Of a stretch of 64,000 nt of DNA, positions 35,780 through 45,173 are shown piece by piece. The number at the start of each line of letters is the position of its first letter. Position 1 is the stretch's first letter. The notes beneath the pieces are model-generated. The model was not told the origin of the DNA. It did not search any database and was given only the letters and a program-made list of their open reading frames with translations. The position numbers and the translations under genes were made by a program. Source of the stretch: an uncultured Eubacterium sp. Lineage in GTDB: Bacteria; Bacillota; Clostridia; Lachnospirales; Lachnospiraceae. The stretch covers positions 1-64,000 of the forward strand of contig NZ_CAKRAS010000009.1 of the NCBI RefSeq assembly GCF_934295145.1, read 5' to 3'.

Positions 35780-36892
35780 TTAAAACTGAGTGAAGTCTGG
35801 CATTTCGATGATTTCTCCGCCTCTCATAGCAGACTCATGAGCCAGGATTCCGGCTACGTTCCAGTTAGCAGCTACAACAGAGTTTACATGAGCTGGTCTG
35901 CCCTCAAGGATTGCATCGATGAACTCACGAATCATATGCGGATGTGATCCACCATGTCCATCACCCTGAATAAAGGATACATGATCCTGGTCTTCAATCT
36001 GGTTCTTCAAACTGAACTTTTTAATAGAATCTGGAAGCATATAATCTGTATCCGGTACATGAATATGTTCTGCACCTTCAATACCTGTATAGATAACTGG
36101 ACCTTCACCTACACACTGCTCCCACTCAAATGATTCTTTGGAACCATAGAAATCAAAACTTTCGCGATACTGACGAATTGTATCAAATAATGTACGTGTA
36201 ACCTCACCTGCCACATCAGAATCTGCAAATGTTAACTGCACAGACTCTGCTGCAAATGGAGAATTATACTTTCCAACATACTCTTCACGAATACGTCCGG
36301 AACCAATACAGCGAACCGTTTTAATCGGTTTACGAAGGATTTCAGAAAGTGGAGCAATCGCATGAGTCGGATAATGCATTGGTGGCATACCATACCAGTA
36401 GGATGGCCATCCCGGAAGACTCATATTCTGCTGGTGAGATCCTCGAAGGAACTGCAAACGTCCGATATCACCTTTCTCATATAAGCTCTTAAAATATAAG
36501 AACTCTCTTGTATAGATGGATGTCTCCATCAACATGTATACTTTACCAGTTTCTTTCTCCAGTTTACAAATGTTCTCACACTCTTCAACTGTCATTCCCA
36601 TAGGAACGGTAGAAGCAACATGTTTACCTGCTTTTAATGCTTTCTCTACGAAAGTATAATGTGAAAGTAAATCTGTGTTGATATGTACTGCATCAATATC
36701 AGGATCTTTTAATAACTCGTCATAGTCTGTGTAGCGTTTCTCTACCCCATGCGCATCTGCGAATTTGTTTAATTCCTCTTCATTTCTACGACAAACAGCT
36801 ACACACTCTGTTTTTTCATACGCCTGATAAATCGGTACAAACTCTCCTCCAAATCCTAATCCAACTACCGCAACTCTTACTTTGTTGTCCAT
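35780..36892 (-). CDS. Gfo/Idh/MocA-family protein lacking the EKP motif
   Basis: A 370-residue protein with an N-terminal Rossmann fold (VAVVGLGFGGEFV) and a C-terminal Gfo/Idh domain. Where most family members have the catalytic EKP motif, this sequence reads ASTVPMGMT, without the lysine. It also has an insertion around LPGWPSYWYGMPPMHYPTHAI. The protein may use bound NAD in a redox-neutral reaction, or have another chemistry. GAGGTG precedes the ATG. Operon context implies a role in the same sugar pathway as the isomerase and kinase. Confidence 0.87.
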   Translation of the reverse strand: MDNKVRVAVVGLGFGGEFVPIYQAYEKTECVAVCRRNEEELNKFADAHGVEKRYTDYDELLKDPDIDAVHINTDLLSHYTFVEKALKAGKHVASTVPMGMTVEECENICKLEKETGKVYMLMETSIYTREFLYFKSLYEKGDIGRLQFLRGSHQQNMSLPGWPSYWYGMPPMHYPTHAIAPLSEILRKPIKTVRCIGSGRIREEYVGKYNSPFAAESVQLTFADSDVAGEVTRTLFDTIRQYRESFDFYGSKESFEWEQCVGEGPVIYTGIEGAEHIHVPDTDYMLPDSIKKFSLKNQIEDQDHVSFIQGDGHGGSHPHMIREFIDAILEGRPAHVNSVVAANWNVAGILAHESAMRGGEIIEMPDFTQF

Positions 36893-36939
36893 ACCTTACA
36901 CCTCTTTCTTTAAGATTAAAAAATATTGTATCTGAAAAA

Positions 36940-37905
36940 TTATCTGCTTGTCTTCTCACGAACATATACGATTAACATGAGAAGCAGAATAATTCCGGAT
37001 CCTAAATACTTACCGCTGTCGCCGTAACCAAGCGCTACAAACAGGTTTGTCAGTGTCTGGAGTACGATTGCTCCAAGAATAACTCCAATATAGTTTCTCT
37101 GACCACCTTTGATTGATACACCACCGATTACTACGGCTGCGATACTTGGCATTACATAAGTAGATGCCATATCTTTGAATGCCATTCCAAGGTTACCAAG
37201 AAGGATCAGCCCCATCATTGCTGCAATGATACTGCAGACAACGAAAGAAGACATTCTGATGAGATTAACCTTTACACCTGACAGATGTGCTGTTCTTGGG
37301 TTTGCGCCAGTTGCCACGTATAAACTGGATAATTTTGTTTTGTACAGGAGCCACATTACGACTACTGTCATGATCATCAGCAGGAATCCGATGTTCGGAA
37401 CCGGACCAGTCTGCTGACCTGCCAGCCATTTCAGACATGGACTTGGCTCACCACCGATACTTGCGCCGGCTGAGTAAATATCTACAATACCCTGAAGGAT
37501 CTGAGACATTGCCAGCGTTACAACCAACGAAGGAATTCTTGCATAAATTGTCATGAATCCATTAACAAGACCAACGATGATACCAACCATCAGAGCAAAC
37601 AGGATTGCTTTCCAGAGGTTCATGTTGGAACCATCCATCATACCTGCTGTTACACAGGATACTAATGTTGCTGTATAACCAACGGACAAATCGATGTCAC
37701 CACCTGTACAGATAATCAACATCTGACCAAGACCGAAGATTGCGATTAATGCTGCGAACTTAACAGTCGATCCTACGGAAGCGAACTGTCCACCGGTGAT
37801 CGCATTTCCCATAACGAACAGGATAACGATCAGGATAATACAAAGGATCAGGCTTGAATTTTTCTTGATAAATGATTTTGAGCCATTTGCTGCTGTATTA
37901 TTCAT
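36940..37905 (-). CDS. Sugar ABC transporter permease (RbsC-like), second
   Basis: A 321-residue permease of the ribose/galactose type with about nine membrane helices. Family segments are CTGGDIDLSVGYTATLVSCVTAGM, NGFMTIYARIPSLVVTLAMSQILQGI and VVIGGVSIKGGQRNYIG. The start overlaps the preceding permease gene by eight bases, with GGAGG upstream. With its paired permease it should form the membrane pore of the transporter. Confidence 0.93.
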   Translation of the reverse strand: MNNTAANGSKSFIKKNSSLILCIILIVILFVMGNAITGGQFASVGSTVKFAALIAIFGLGQMLIICTGGDIDLSVGYTATLVSCVTAGMMDGSNMNLWKAILFALMVGIIVGLVNGFMTIYARIPSLVVTLAMSQILQGIVDIYSAGASIGGEPSPCLKWLAGQQTGPVPNIGFLLMIMTVVVMWLLYKTKLSSLYVATGANPRTAHLSGVKVNLIRMSSFVVCSIIAAMMGLILLGNLGMAFKDMASTYVMPSIAAVVIGGVSIKGGQRNYIGVILGAIVLQTLTNLFVALGYGDSGKYLGSGIILLLMLIVYVREKTSR

Positions 37906-38920
37906 TCTCTTTGCCCTCCTTTGCTGTAAGTGTTTTCACCAGTCTGATAATTGCGGAACTGGATACTGCCACCAGAAGAATAATTCCACTTACCAGGGTC
38001 TGATAATCACTGTTGATGCCGGAGAAAGAGATTAGTTTTGATACCAAACTGATGATTGCTGCACCTCCAATGGCTACATATACATTACCTGTACCACCTG
38101 CCAGTGAAACACCTCCGACAATTGCTGATGCGATACTCTTCAGTGTTAATGCATCACCAAGACGGGCACTACCTGACTGGTTCTGTCCTACAAGGAACAG
38201 CGCTGCCAGCATACAGCAGAATGCATCAAATACGTAAGCCATGATCTGAACTTTTACTGTTTTAACGCCACTGTCATATGCGATATTTCGATCAGAACCT
38301 ACAGCGTAGATATAACGCCCAAGTTTCTTTCTGCTGATGATGTACCAAAGTACGATAACACCAACAATCATCAGTACGCCTGTTGGAATCTTGTCACCAA
38401 ACGCTTTTAAAGCTGCCGGCATATTCTCAACCGAGCTGAATTTGTAGAAAAATCGCATCCAGTTTGCACAACTGCCGCCCGGAGATGGCATGATAAACAA
38501 TGCGGCTCCAAGGTAAATATAAGATGTTGCAAATGTTGCAATAATTGGCGGAAGTTTAAAGTATGCAACGGATACACCATTTAACAGACCAATACCAACC
38601 ATTGCCAGGCAACATACCAGTAATGCGATCACGCCGCTTCCCGGTGTTGCTGATTTCATAATACCTGCAAGAATACAGAGCATAAATGCCATTGCATTAC
38701 CACTGGACATATCCAAACCGCCGGAAATAATTACGACTGCCTGTCCGATTGTAAGAAGAATGATCGGTGTCCAGGAAATGATCATATTCTGAAGTGATGA
38801 CGGTGCAAAGAAGTTTCCTTGCAGCACTGCTACAACAATGATCATTACGATTAAAATTATGATTGTAACAAACTCCGGTTTTCTGACGAAAGCAGGAACA
38901 GATTTTTTCTTTGTATTCAT
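37898..38920 (-). CDS. Sugar ABC transporter permease (RbsC-like), first
   Basis: A 340-residue permease of the same family as the next gene, suggesting a heterodimeric channel. Family segments are ISGGLDMSSGNAMAFMLCILAGI, NGVSVAYFKLPPIIATFATSYIYLG and AIVGGVSLAGGTGNVYVAIGG. Two bases separate it from the ATPase gene upstream and GAGGAGG precedes its ATG. Confidence 0.93.
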   Translation of the reverse strand: MNTKKKSVPAFVRKPEFVTIIILIVMIIVVAVLQGNFFAPSSLQNMIISWTPIILLTIGQAVVIISGGLDMSSGNAMAFMLCILAGIMKSATPGSGVIALLVCCLAMVGIGLLNGVSVAYFKLPPIIATFATSYIYLGAALFIMPSPGGSCANWMRFFYKFSSVENMPAALKAFGDKIPTGVLMIVGVIVLWYIISRKKLGRYIYAVGSDRNIAYDSGVKTVKVQIMAYVFDAFCCMLAALFLVGQNQSGSARLGDALTLKSIASAIVGGVSLAGGTGNVYVAIGGAAIISLVSKLISFSGINSDYQTLVSGIILLVAVSSSAIIRLVKTLTAKEGKENE

Positions 38921-38922
38921 GT

Positions 38923-40443
38923 TTATGCTTCCTCCTCTTTGTGATTACCCTTCATGGAGAGTTCAACCAATGCCTCATCTGTAATCTCATCACCAACAAG
39001 TTCACCTACGATACTTCCCTCATGCATTACAAGCACACGGTCACAGTTATCAATCAGCTCTTCATTATCACTGGCGTAGAGCAGTGCGGAAATATGCTTC
39101 TCATCCACGATGTTCTGTACAATATCGTACATATCCTTTTTCGCACCTACATCAACACCTTTTGCCGGATCGGAAAGTACAATCAGCGAAGATTCTACCT
39201 GCAGCCATTTTCCCATAACAACTTTCTGTGCATTACCACCAGAAAGACTGGATACTGGACATTCAATGCCATCTGACTTGGTAGAAAGAATCTTTTTAGA
39301 TTCCAGACATTCTTCTCTGTATTTCTTCTTCGGAAGAACGAATGGCTCTCTCTTTAATGCTGCCTTCGGAAGAATATGGTTCTCATAGATGCTATTCTGC
39401 ATCATCAGACCTTCCTTCTGACGGTCGCCTGGAATCAGGAGGATTCCACGCTCAATCGCTTTATGCGGCGCATTCAGTAATACTTCTTCTCCATTTACTT
39501 TAATCTTGGACTTCATATCTTTGTAATCACCGGAGATCGCAAGAAGTAATTCTTCCTGTCCCTGACCGGACAATCCGCCGATTCCAAGTACTTCACCTTT
39601 TTTAATATGAAGAGAAATATCTTTTAAAATCCCCTTGTAATTCAAGTGTTCAATATCAATGGTTCTTTCATCAGGGATTTCTTTATATGTACGCTTCTCG
39701 GAGACAACTTTCTTTTCTCCGGTGATCATCTGAATGATCACATCTGCGTCTTTTTCATCTTTATCAAAGTCTAATCTGCCAACAACTTCACCATTTTTGA
39801 AAACGATGATATCATCACAGATATCCATTACTTCCCACATTCTGTGAGAAGTAAATACCATACCGACTCCTCGGTCTGCAAGCATTCTCATGTATTTAAA
39901 TAAAATCTCAACCTGCGATTGTTCCAGTGCGGCTGTCGGCTCATCAAGAATCAGCATTTTCGGTTCCTGCGAGATTGCTTTTGCCACCTCCACAATCTGC
40001 ATCTCTGACGGACTAAGTTCAGAGACTTTTCTGTTGTAATCAAAGCCCGGTACGAAATCTTCCAAAATTTTGGCAGCCGTATGTTTTGCATTCGAATCAT
40101 CCAGGAAAAATCCTTTCTTTTTCTCAAATCCCATTACAATGTTCTGCCATACAGTCAGATCCGGTAAAAGGCTCAGATTCTGGAATGCCATCGCAATTCC
40201 TGCTTTTTTGGCATCCATCGGGTTTTTGAAATTTACATCTTTCCCCAAATATGTGATGGTACCACCATTTTTGTGATATACACCTGTAATACATTTGGAA
40301 ATTGTACTTTTACCCGAACCATTGGCTCCCAGCAATCCGGTAATTTTTCCGCTTCGGCAGACGAGATTACCATCACTCAAAGCCGGAACGCCATTAAATT
40401 CTTTTACTATATTTTTTGCCTCAAGGATTATTTTATTTTCCAT
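38923..40443 (-). CDS. Sugar ABC transporter ATP-binding protein (RbsA/MglA-like)
   Basis: A 506-residue duplicated ATPase that powers sugar import. The N-terminal half has Walker A GANGSGKST, the signature LSPSEMQIVEVAKA and Walker B MLILDEPTA. The C-terminal half starts GIGGLSGQGQEELLLA and keeps a modified signature LSGGNAQKVVMGKW; its Walker B reads LIVLSDPAKGVDVGAK, with Ser where Asp-Glu normally lies, as in degenerate second sites of this family. AAGGG precedes the ATG. Confidence 0.95.
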   Translation of the reverse strand: MENKIILEAKNIVKEFNGVPALSDGNLVCRSGKITGLLGANGSGKSTISKCITGVYHKNGGTITYLGKDVNFKNPMDAKKAGIAMAFQNLSLLPDLTVWQNIVMGFEKKKGFFLDDSNAKHTAAKILEDFVPGFDYNRKVSELSPSEMQIVEVAKAISQEPKMLILDEPTAALEQSQVEILFKYMRMLADRGVGMVFTSHRMWEVMDICDDIIVFKNGEVVGRLDFDKDEKDADVIIQMITGEKKVVSEKRTYKEIPDERTIDIEHLNYKGILKDISLHIKKGEVLGIGGLSGQGQEELLLAISGDYKDMKSKIKVNGEEVLLNAPHKAIERGILLIPGDRQKEGLMMQNSIYENHILPKAALKREPFVLPKKKYREECLESKKILSTKSDGIECPVSSLSGGNAQKVVMGKWLQVESSLIVLSDPAKGVDVGAKKDMYDIVQNIVDEKHISALLYASDNEELIDNCDRVLVMHEGSIVGELVGDEITDEALVELSMKGNHKEEEA

Positions 40444-40522
40444 CTTATCTACCCTTCAAAAGCCATTCATTTTTCTTCCTATTAGTTTCAACAGGAACGC
40501 GATAATAATGTGTAAAAGCAAA

Positions 40523-40564
40523 ATACCGGGGATTGAGGGGGCAGTTCCCCATCTACCCCGGTAT
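40523..40564 (-). terminator. Intra-operon hairpin after the binding-protein gene
   Basis: ATACCGGGG (40523-40531) and CCCCGGTAT (40556-40564) are perfect complements, with a second short GGGG/CCCC pair inside. A T-run (TTTTGCTTTT) follows on the minus strand. It probably partly terminates or protects the 3' end so that the binding protein is made in excess over the ATPase and permeases. Confidence 0.75.
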
Positions 40565-40608
40565 CTACTTATGATTTCATCAGAAATTATGCTTCATTAA
40601 ATCTGTTA

Positions 40609-41775
40609 TTATTTGAACAGAGCGTTTGCTTCATCATCCGTCATATATTCATCAATACACTGCTCATCTGTAAAGTCTTTTACAACTTCCCATCCTTCAT
40701 CAAAGTTATCGTTTGTGTAAACAGTTGTAACAACATACTCATATGTAGCTACGCCATCTTCAACTGTAAGCTGGCTCTCATCAAACTCTTTACCCTGAGC
40801 AATTTTAACTGCGATTCTTGCTGCTGTAGCACCAATTCCCGGAGGGTTCGGAACTACTACTGCATTAAAATCTTCTCCTTTGTCTACCAGATCTTTCCAA
40901 GCTGTAAAGAACGCTTTGGAACCATCACCGGAAACAACCTTCGGAATGTAGTTTGCATCGATACAAGCCTGCAGAACACCGTAACATCCATTATCCTGAG
41001 AAATGATTCCATCAGGTTTAATACCAGAAGCAAGGATTGCTGCTGTTACAGATTTTGATGTTGTATTATCCCAGCCACCTGGCTGATTTGCAGCCAGTGT
41101 TACGTCTGGATACTCAGCGATTGCATCGTCAGTTGCTTTAATACGGATTACGTTAGCCGGATGTCCATCAAGACCAGACACCTCAACTACTGTACCTTTA
41201 CCGCCGATAATATCAAGCAATGTCTTTGCAGGACCATACGCATACTGATAATGATCTACAGATACATTTAAGATACCTTTTGCTGTAATAGATGCGTCAT
41301 AAACAACTACAAGTTTTCCAGCTGCTTCTGCATCTAAAACTGCCTCGTTCAGTGATGTTGTATCATTCGGGTTGATCATGATCACATTTACCTGCGGATC
41401 ATCAATAAAATCACGAATAATCTGAACCTGTTCATTGGCATCACCATTTGTAGCATTATTTACTACTTTGTATCCTTTGATGTCTCCGCTTTCTTTATAT
41501 TCATCAAGAACACCTGTGATATCATTCACCATCTGATCACGCCATGCAGATCCACCAGAACCTGGTGCAATACCTACATAAATATCCTGTCCTGTGAGAT
41601 CAACTTTTGTTAATACCCCATCTGTTGACTCGCTCTTACTGCCGGAACTCGTTTCCTCACTGGCTGATCCAGTGTTTGCTGCGCCACCTTTATCATCAGA
41701 TGCGCCCCCACAACCTGCAAGTAACCCTACAGCCATAGCTGCTACCATTAATGCTGCGATCACTTTCTTTTTCAT
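40609..41775 (-). CDS. Sugar ABC transporter substrate-binding lipoprotein
   Basis: About 388 residues from the ATG at 41775, with GGAG seven bases upstream (the frame extends 23 more codons without support). A lipoprotein signal peptide ends at the lipobox LLAGC (Cys22), followed by a Gly/Ser-rich linker. The periplasmic-binding protein fold 1 domain has NPNDTTSLNEAVLDAEAAGKLVVVYDASI and PDGIISQDNGCYGVLQA. It should be anchored outside the membrane and deliver the operon's sugar; the sugar is unknown. Confidence 0.93.
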   Translation of the reverse strand: MKKKVIAALMVAAMAVGLLAGCGGASDDKGGAANTGSASEETSSGSKSESTDGVLTKVDLTGQDIYVGIAPGSGGSAWRDQMVNDITGVLDEYKESGDIKGYKVVNNATNGDANEQVQIIRDFIDDPQVNVIMINPNDTTSLNEAVLDAEAAGKLVVVYDASITAKGILNVSVDHYQYAYGPAKTLLDIIGGKGTVVEVSGLDGHPANVIRIKATDDAIAEYPDVTLAANQPGGWDNTTSKSVTAAILASGIKPDGIISQDNGCYGVLQACIDANYIPKVVSGDGSKAFFTAWKDLVDKGEDFNAVVVPNPPGIGATAARIAVKIAQGKEFDESQLTVEDGVATYEYVVTTVYTNDNFDEGWEVVKDFTDEQCIDEYMTDDEANALFK

Positions 41776-41856
41776 TCTTTCGCTCCTCCTTCTTTTGTCA
41801 GAATTCACTCTCTTGAATCCCATATTCTGTATCAGTTTTTTCACTGTTACATTCTC

Positions 41857-43320
41857 TTATAGTTCGTATAAACCTTTCACTGTCGGATACATCTGCACAA
41901 ATTTGTTGTACTGTTTATTGTATTTCTCAACAATTTTCTGTTCCGGCTCAATGGTTTCTACTACTTCTACGATCTTGTCAGCCGCTTCTTTTACGCTTGC
42001 GTATTCTCCGCAGGCAACTGCTGCAAGCATCGCTGCTCCAAGTCCCGGACCTTCTTCTGTTTTCAGAATATCCACTTTGATTCCAAGGACATTTGCTATG
42101 ATTTTTCTCCAGATACGGCTCTTTGCTCCACCACCGCAAAGTTTTGTCCTTTCAATCTGAATTCCCTGGGATTTTGCAATCTCGAAAGAATCACGAATTG
42201 CAAATGCAACGCCTTCCAGAACGGCCTGTGACATCTGTGTCTGTGTCGTATCCATTGACATTCCGATAAACATGCCTCTTGCATTCGGATTGTTGTGTGG
42301 TGATCTCTCTCCCATTAAGTAAGGAAGGAATGTCACTGGGTTATCACCAAGTTCGGAAATACCGCCGAGTACTGTATCATAATCTTTCCTTCCGATAATA
42401 TTTTCTACCCACCATTTATTACAGGAAGCTGCGCTTAAGATACAACCCATCAGGTGATAACATCCGTCTGCGTGTGCAAAGGAATGTAAGGAATTTTTCT
42501 GATCTACACAAAATTTCTCGCTGGAGATAAATACGGTTCCGCTTGTTCCGAGGGACACATTGCATTTTCCATCACCCACGGTTCCAGTTCCGACTGCTGC
42601 TGCTGCATTATCGCCAGCTCCCGCAACAATCTTACATGTCTCTGGGAATCCAAGCTCTGCTGCGATCTCTGATCTTAAAGTTCCAGTTACTTCATAACTT
42701 TCATATAACTTCGGCAACACATCTTCTGTGATACCGCAGATATCCATCATTTCTTTTGACCAGCATTTATTCTTGACGTCCAGCAATAACATACCGGAAG
42801 CATCTGAATAATCGGTACTGAGTACACCACTTAATTTGTATGCAATGTAATCTTTCGGAAGCATCAGTTTGCAGATCTTTGTAAAATTTTCTGGTTCATT
42901 TTCTTTTACCCATAAAATCTTCGGTGCGGTAAATCCTGCAAATGCGATATTCGCTGTATACTCTGAAAGTTTGTCCTTGCCGATCACTTCATTCAGATAA
43001 TCTGTCTGCTTTTGTGTACGTCCATCGTTCCAGAGGATTGCCGGTCTGATCACTTCATCTTTGTCATCCAAGATTACCAACCCATGCATCTGTCCACCAA
43101 AGCTGATGCCTGCAATCTGAGTTTTGTCACACTCTGCTGTCAGTTCTTTCAATCCCTCGATTGCTGCCTTCCACCAGTCTTCCGGTTTCTGTTCTGACCA
43201 GCCCGGATGCGGGAAATATAATTCATAGCTTTTGGAGATTGTATTTTTGATTGTGCCATCTCCCTGCATCAATACAAGTTTAACGGCTGAAGTTCCTAAA
43301 TCCACGCCTATGTAATACAT
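41857..43320 (-). CDS. FGGY-family sugar kinase (xylulokinase-like)
   Basis: About 487 residues from the ATG at 43320 (GAGG nine bases upstream). N-terminal phosphate motif GVDLGTSAVKLVLM; family segments ISFGGQMHGLVILD, LWNDGRTQKQTDYL and the C-terminal signature CGGGAKSRIWRKIIANVLG. Most similar in look to XylB, but FGGY kinases act on many pentuloses and related sugars, so xylulose is not certain. It lies 18 bases after the isomerase gene and should phosphorylate that enzyme's product. Confidence 0.88.
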   Translation of the reverse strand: MYYIGVDLGTSAVKLVLMQGDGTIKNTISKSYELYFPHPGWSEQKPEDWWKAAIEGLKELTAECDKTQIAGISFGGQMHGLVILDDKDEVIRPAILWNDGRTQKQTDYLNEVIGKDKLSEYTANIAFAGFTAPKILWVKENEPENFTKICKLMLPKDYIAYKLSGVLSTDYSDASGMLLLDVKNKCWSKEMMDICGITEDVLPKLYESYEVTGTLRSEIAAELGFPETCKIVAGAGDNAAAAVGTGTVGDGKCNVSLGTSGTVFISSEKFCVDQKNSLHSFAHADGCYHLMGCILSAASCNKWWVENIIGRKDYDTVLGGISELGDNPVTFLPYLMGERSPHNNPNARGMFIGMSMDTTQTQMSQAVLEGVAFAIRDSFEIAKSQGIQIERTKLCGGGAKSRIWRKIIANVLGIKVDILKTEEGPGLGAAMLAAVACGEYASVKEAADKIVEVVETIEPEQKIVEKYNKQYNKFVQMYPTVKGLYEL

Positions 43321-43338
43321 ATTTCTTTTCCTCATTTA

Positions 43339-44817
43339 TTATCTGTAAGGATTCTCTGTAATGTAACGCATGCCTGCTGGCTGATTGTAACCGATTTCTT
43401 CCGGTGCCACACCAATGTATTTCAGCACTTCAAATAACTGTTTTCCGAAGTGACCGAACATAACTGCTCCATGGTGCGGATAATTTTTCTCAACCAGTAC
43501 ATGGCGATAAAATCTTTCCATCTCTTTGATTGCAAAGATTCCGATTGCTCCGAAAGATCTTGTTGCTACCGGAAGCACCTCGCCCTCTGCCAAATAAGCT
43601 CTTAATTTTCCATCGGCTGTACTCTGGAGCCGATAGAATGTGATGTCACCCGGAATGATGTCACCTTCAAGTGTTCCCTGCGTAACTTCTTCCGGAAGAC
43701 TTCTTGCCATGATCATCTGATATTCCATGGAATGTTTTACCAGTTTTGTGGAGCATGTATTTCCACAGTGGAATCCCATGAATGTCTCACCTTTTCTATA
43801 ATCAAATTTTCCTTTGATATCTTCATTATAAATTGCATCTGTTACGGTATTGTTGATATCAAGCAAAGTAACTGTATCACCGCTGATGCACTGACCAATG
43901 TATTCGCTTAATGCTCCATACAGATCAACCTCACAGGATACCGGAATTCCTTTTCCTGCCAGACGGCTGTTTACATAACATGGAACAAATCCGAACTGTG
44001 TCTGAAATGCCGGCCAACATTTTGTACTTAATACCACATACTCGCATGCACCTTTATGCGCTTCCACCCAGTCAAGAAGTGTAAGTTCATACTGAGCAAG
44101 TTTCGGTAAGATCTGCGGTTTGTTATTTCCATCTCCCAATTCTTTTTCCATATCTGCCACAACTTCCGGAATACGAGGATCATCTGCATGTTTATGAAAA
44201 GCTTCAAACAGATCCAATTCTGAATTTTCTTCAACCTCAACCCCTAAATTGTAAAACTGTTTAATCGGTGCATTACATGCAAGAAAGTTTAATGGTCTCG
44301 GTCCAAAGCTGATCACTTTCAGAGAAGAAAGTCCGATGAGTGCTCTTGCAATTCCTACAAAATCATGAATCATATCTGCACATTCTTCCGCGCTTCCAAC
44401 CGGTTCTTCCGGGATATAGGCTTTTGTATTTCTAAGTGCCAGATTGTAGCTTGCATTAAGGACTCCACAGTAAGCATCGCCACGTCCCTGTACTAGATTT
44501 TCTTCCTCTGCTGCTGCAACAATGATTGTCGGACCATCAAATTTTTTCACAAGCATTGTTTCTGCAATCTCCGGTCCGAAGTTTCCGAGATACACGCACA
44601 AAGCATTACATCCTGCTTTCCTGATATCCTCCAGAGCCTGCATCATATGAATTTCACTCTCTACAATACAGATTGGACATTCATAAACATTGTCCTCTCC
44701 ATATTTGTCCTGATATGCTTTTATCAGGTTCTTTCTTCTGTTTACAGAAAGACTTTCCGGGAAACAATCGCGGCTAACAGCAACCACACCCACTTTTACT
44801 TCTGGAACATTAAACAT
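43339..44817 (-). CDS. L-fucose/L-arabinose isomerase-family sugar isomerase
   Basis: A 492-residue protein of the FucI/AraA superfamily, which interconverts aldoses and ketoses using a metal. Family-like segments are CVYLGNFGPEIAET, ISFGPRPLNFLACN, PVSCEVDLYGALSEYIG, FHCGNTCSTK (metal region) and HGAVMFGHFGKQLFEVLKYIG. Length falls between AraA (about 500) and FucI (about 590). The real substrate is not readable; a neighbouring GH51 arabinofuranosidase makes L-arabinose a candidate. First gene of the operon, with GGGGGCG before its ATG. Confidence 0.82.
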   Translation of the reverse strand: MFNVPEVKVGVVAVSRDCFPESLSVNRRKNLIKAYQDKYGEDNVYECPICIVESEIHMMQALEDIRKAGCNALCVYLGNFGPEIAETMLVKKFDGPTIIVAAAEEENLVQGRGDAYCGVLNASYNLALRNTKAYIPEEPVGSAEECADMIHDFVGIARALIGLSSLKVISFGPRPLNFLACNAPIKQFYNLGVEVEENSELDLFEAFHKHADDPRIPEVVADMEKELGDGNNKPQILPKLAQYELTLLDWVEAHKGACEYVVLSTKCWPAFQTQFGFVPCYVNSRLAGKGIPVSCEVDLYGALSEYIGQCISGDTVTLLDINNTVTDAIYNEDIKGKFDYRKGETFMGFHCGNTCSTKLVKHSMEYQMIMARSLPEEVTQGTLEGDIIPGDITFYRLQSTADGKLRAYLAEGEVLPVATRSFGAIGIFAIKEMERFYRHVLVEKNYPHHGAVMFGHFGKQLFEVLKYIGVAPEEIGYNQPAGMRYITENPYR

Positions 44818-45173
44818 TTTTTCGCCCCCTACTATTGAATTTATTTAGTAAATTTTTCTCTCAATTAATTTAGTTGTATTTTACCCCCCCCTTGCTTTTG
44901 TCAATTATTTCTTTCTTTAAATTCACATTTTTGGCATATTCTTGTATTTCTTCTTCTCTTTTTTGTGCATTTTGCTTATTTCTTTGTCCAGTTTTTAACA
45001 AAAATATATCTGAATATTTTAGTTGAATATTTAGTTTGTCATCATTTTTCTTACTTCACATACACTTTTTTGAAGCAAAATCATTTTCTACATAATGTTT
45101 TTTCTTTTAAAAAGGCAAAAAAGTGTCGAAAAACAATCCCTATCTGAATCATTTTTCGACACTCTGTTTTTAT
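44818..45173. other. Sugar-operon/Fic intergenic region
   Basis: No gene is seen in 356 AT-rich bases. They hold the G8 promoter at 44878-44904, TTTAGT boxes and, near 45112-45175, a TGTCGAAAAA/TTTTTCGACA inverted repeat (45122-45131 and 45152-45161) that may end the fic transcript. Confidence 0.5.
44878..44904 (-). promoter_or_regulatory. Sugar-operon promoter with G8 tract in the spacer
   Basis: On the minus strand TTGACA (44899-44904) and TAAAAT (44878-44883) are separated by AAAGCAA plus eight G, a 15-base spacer. Gain of two G would give the ideal 17. Four TTTAGT-like boxes lie around it (44838-44882 and 45013-45040). Confidence 0.6.
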
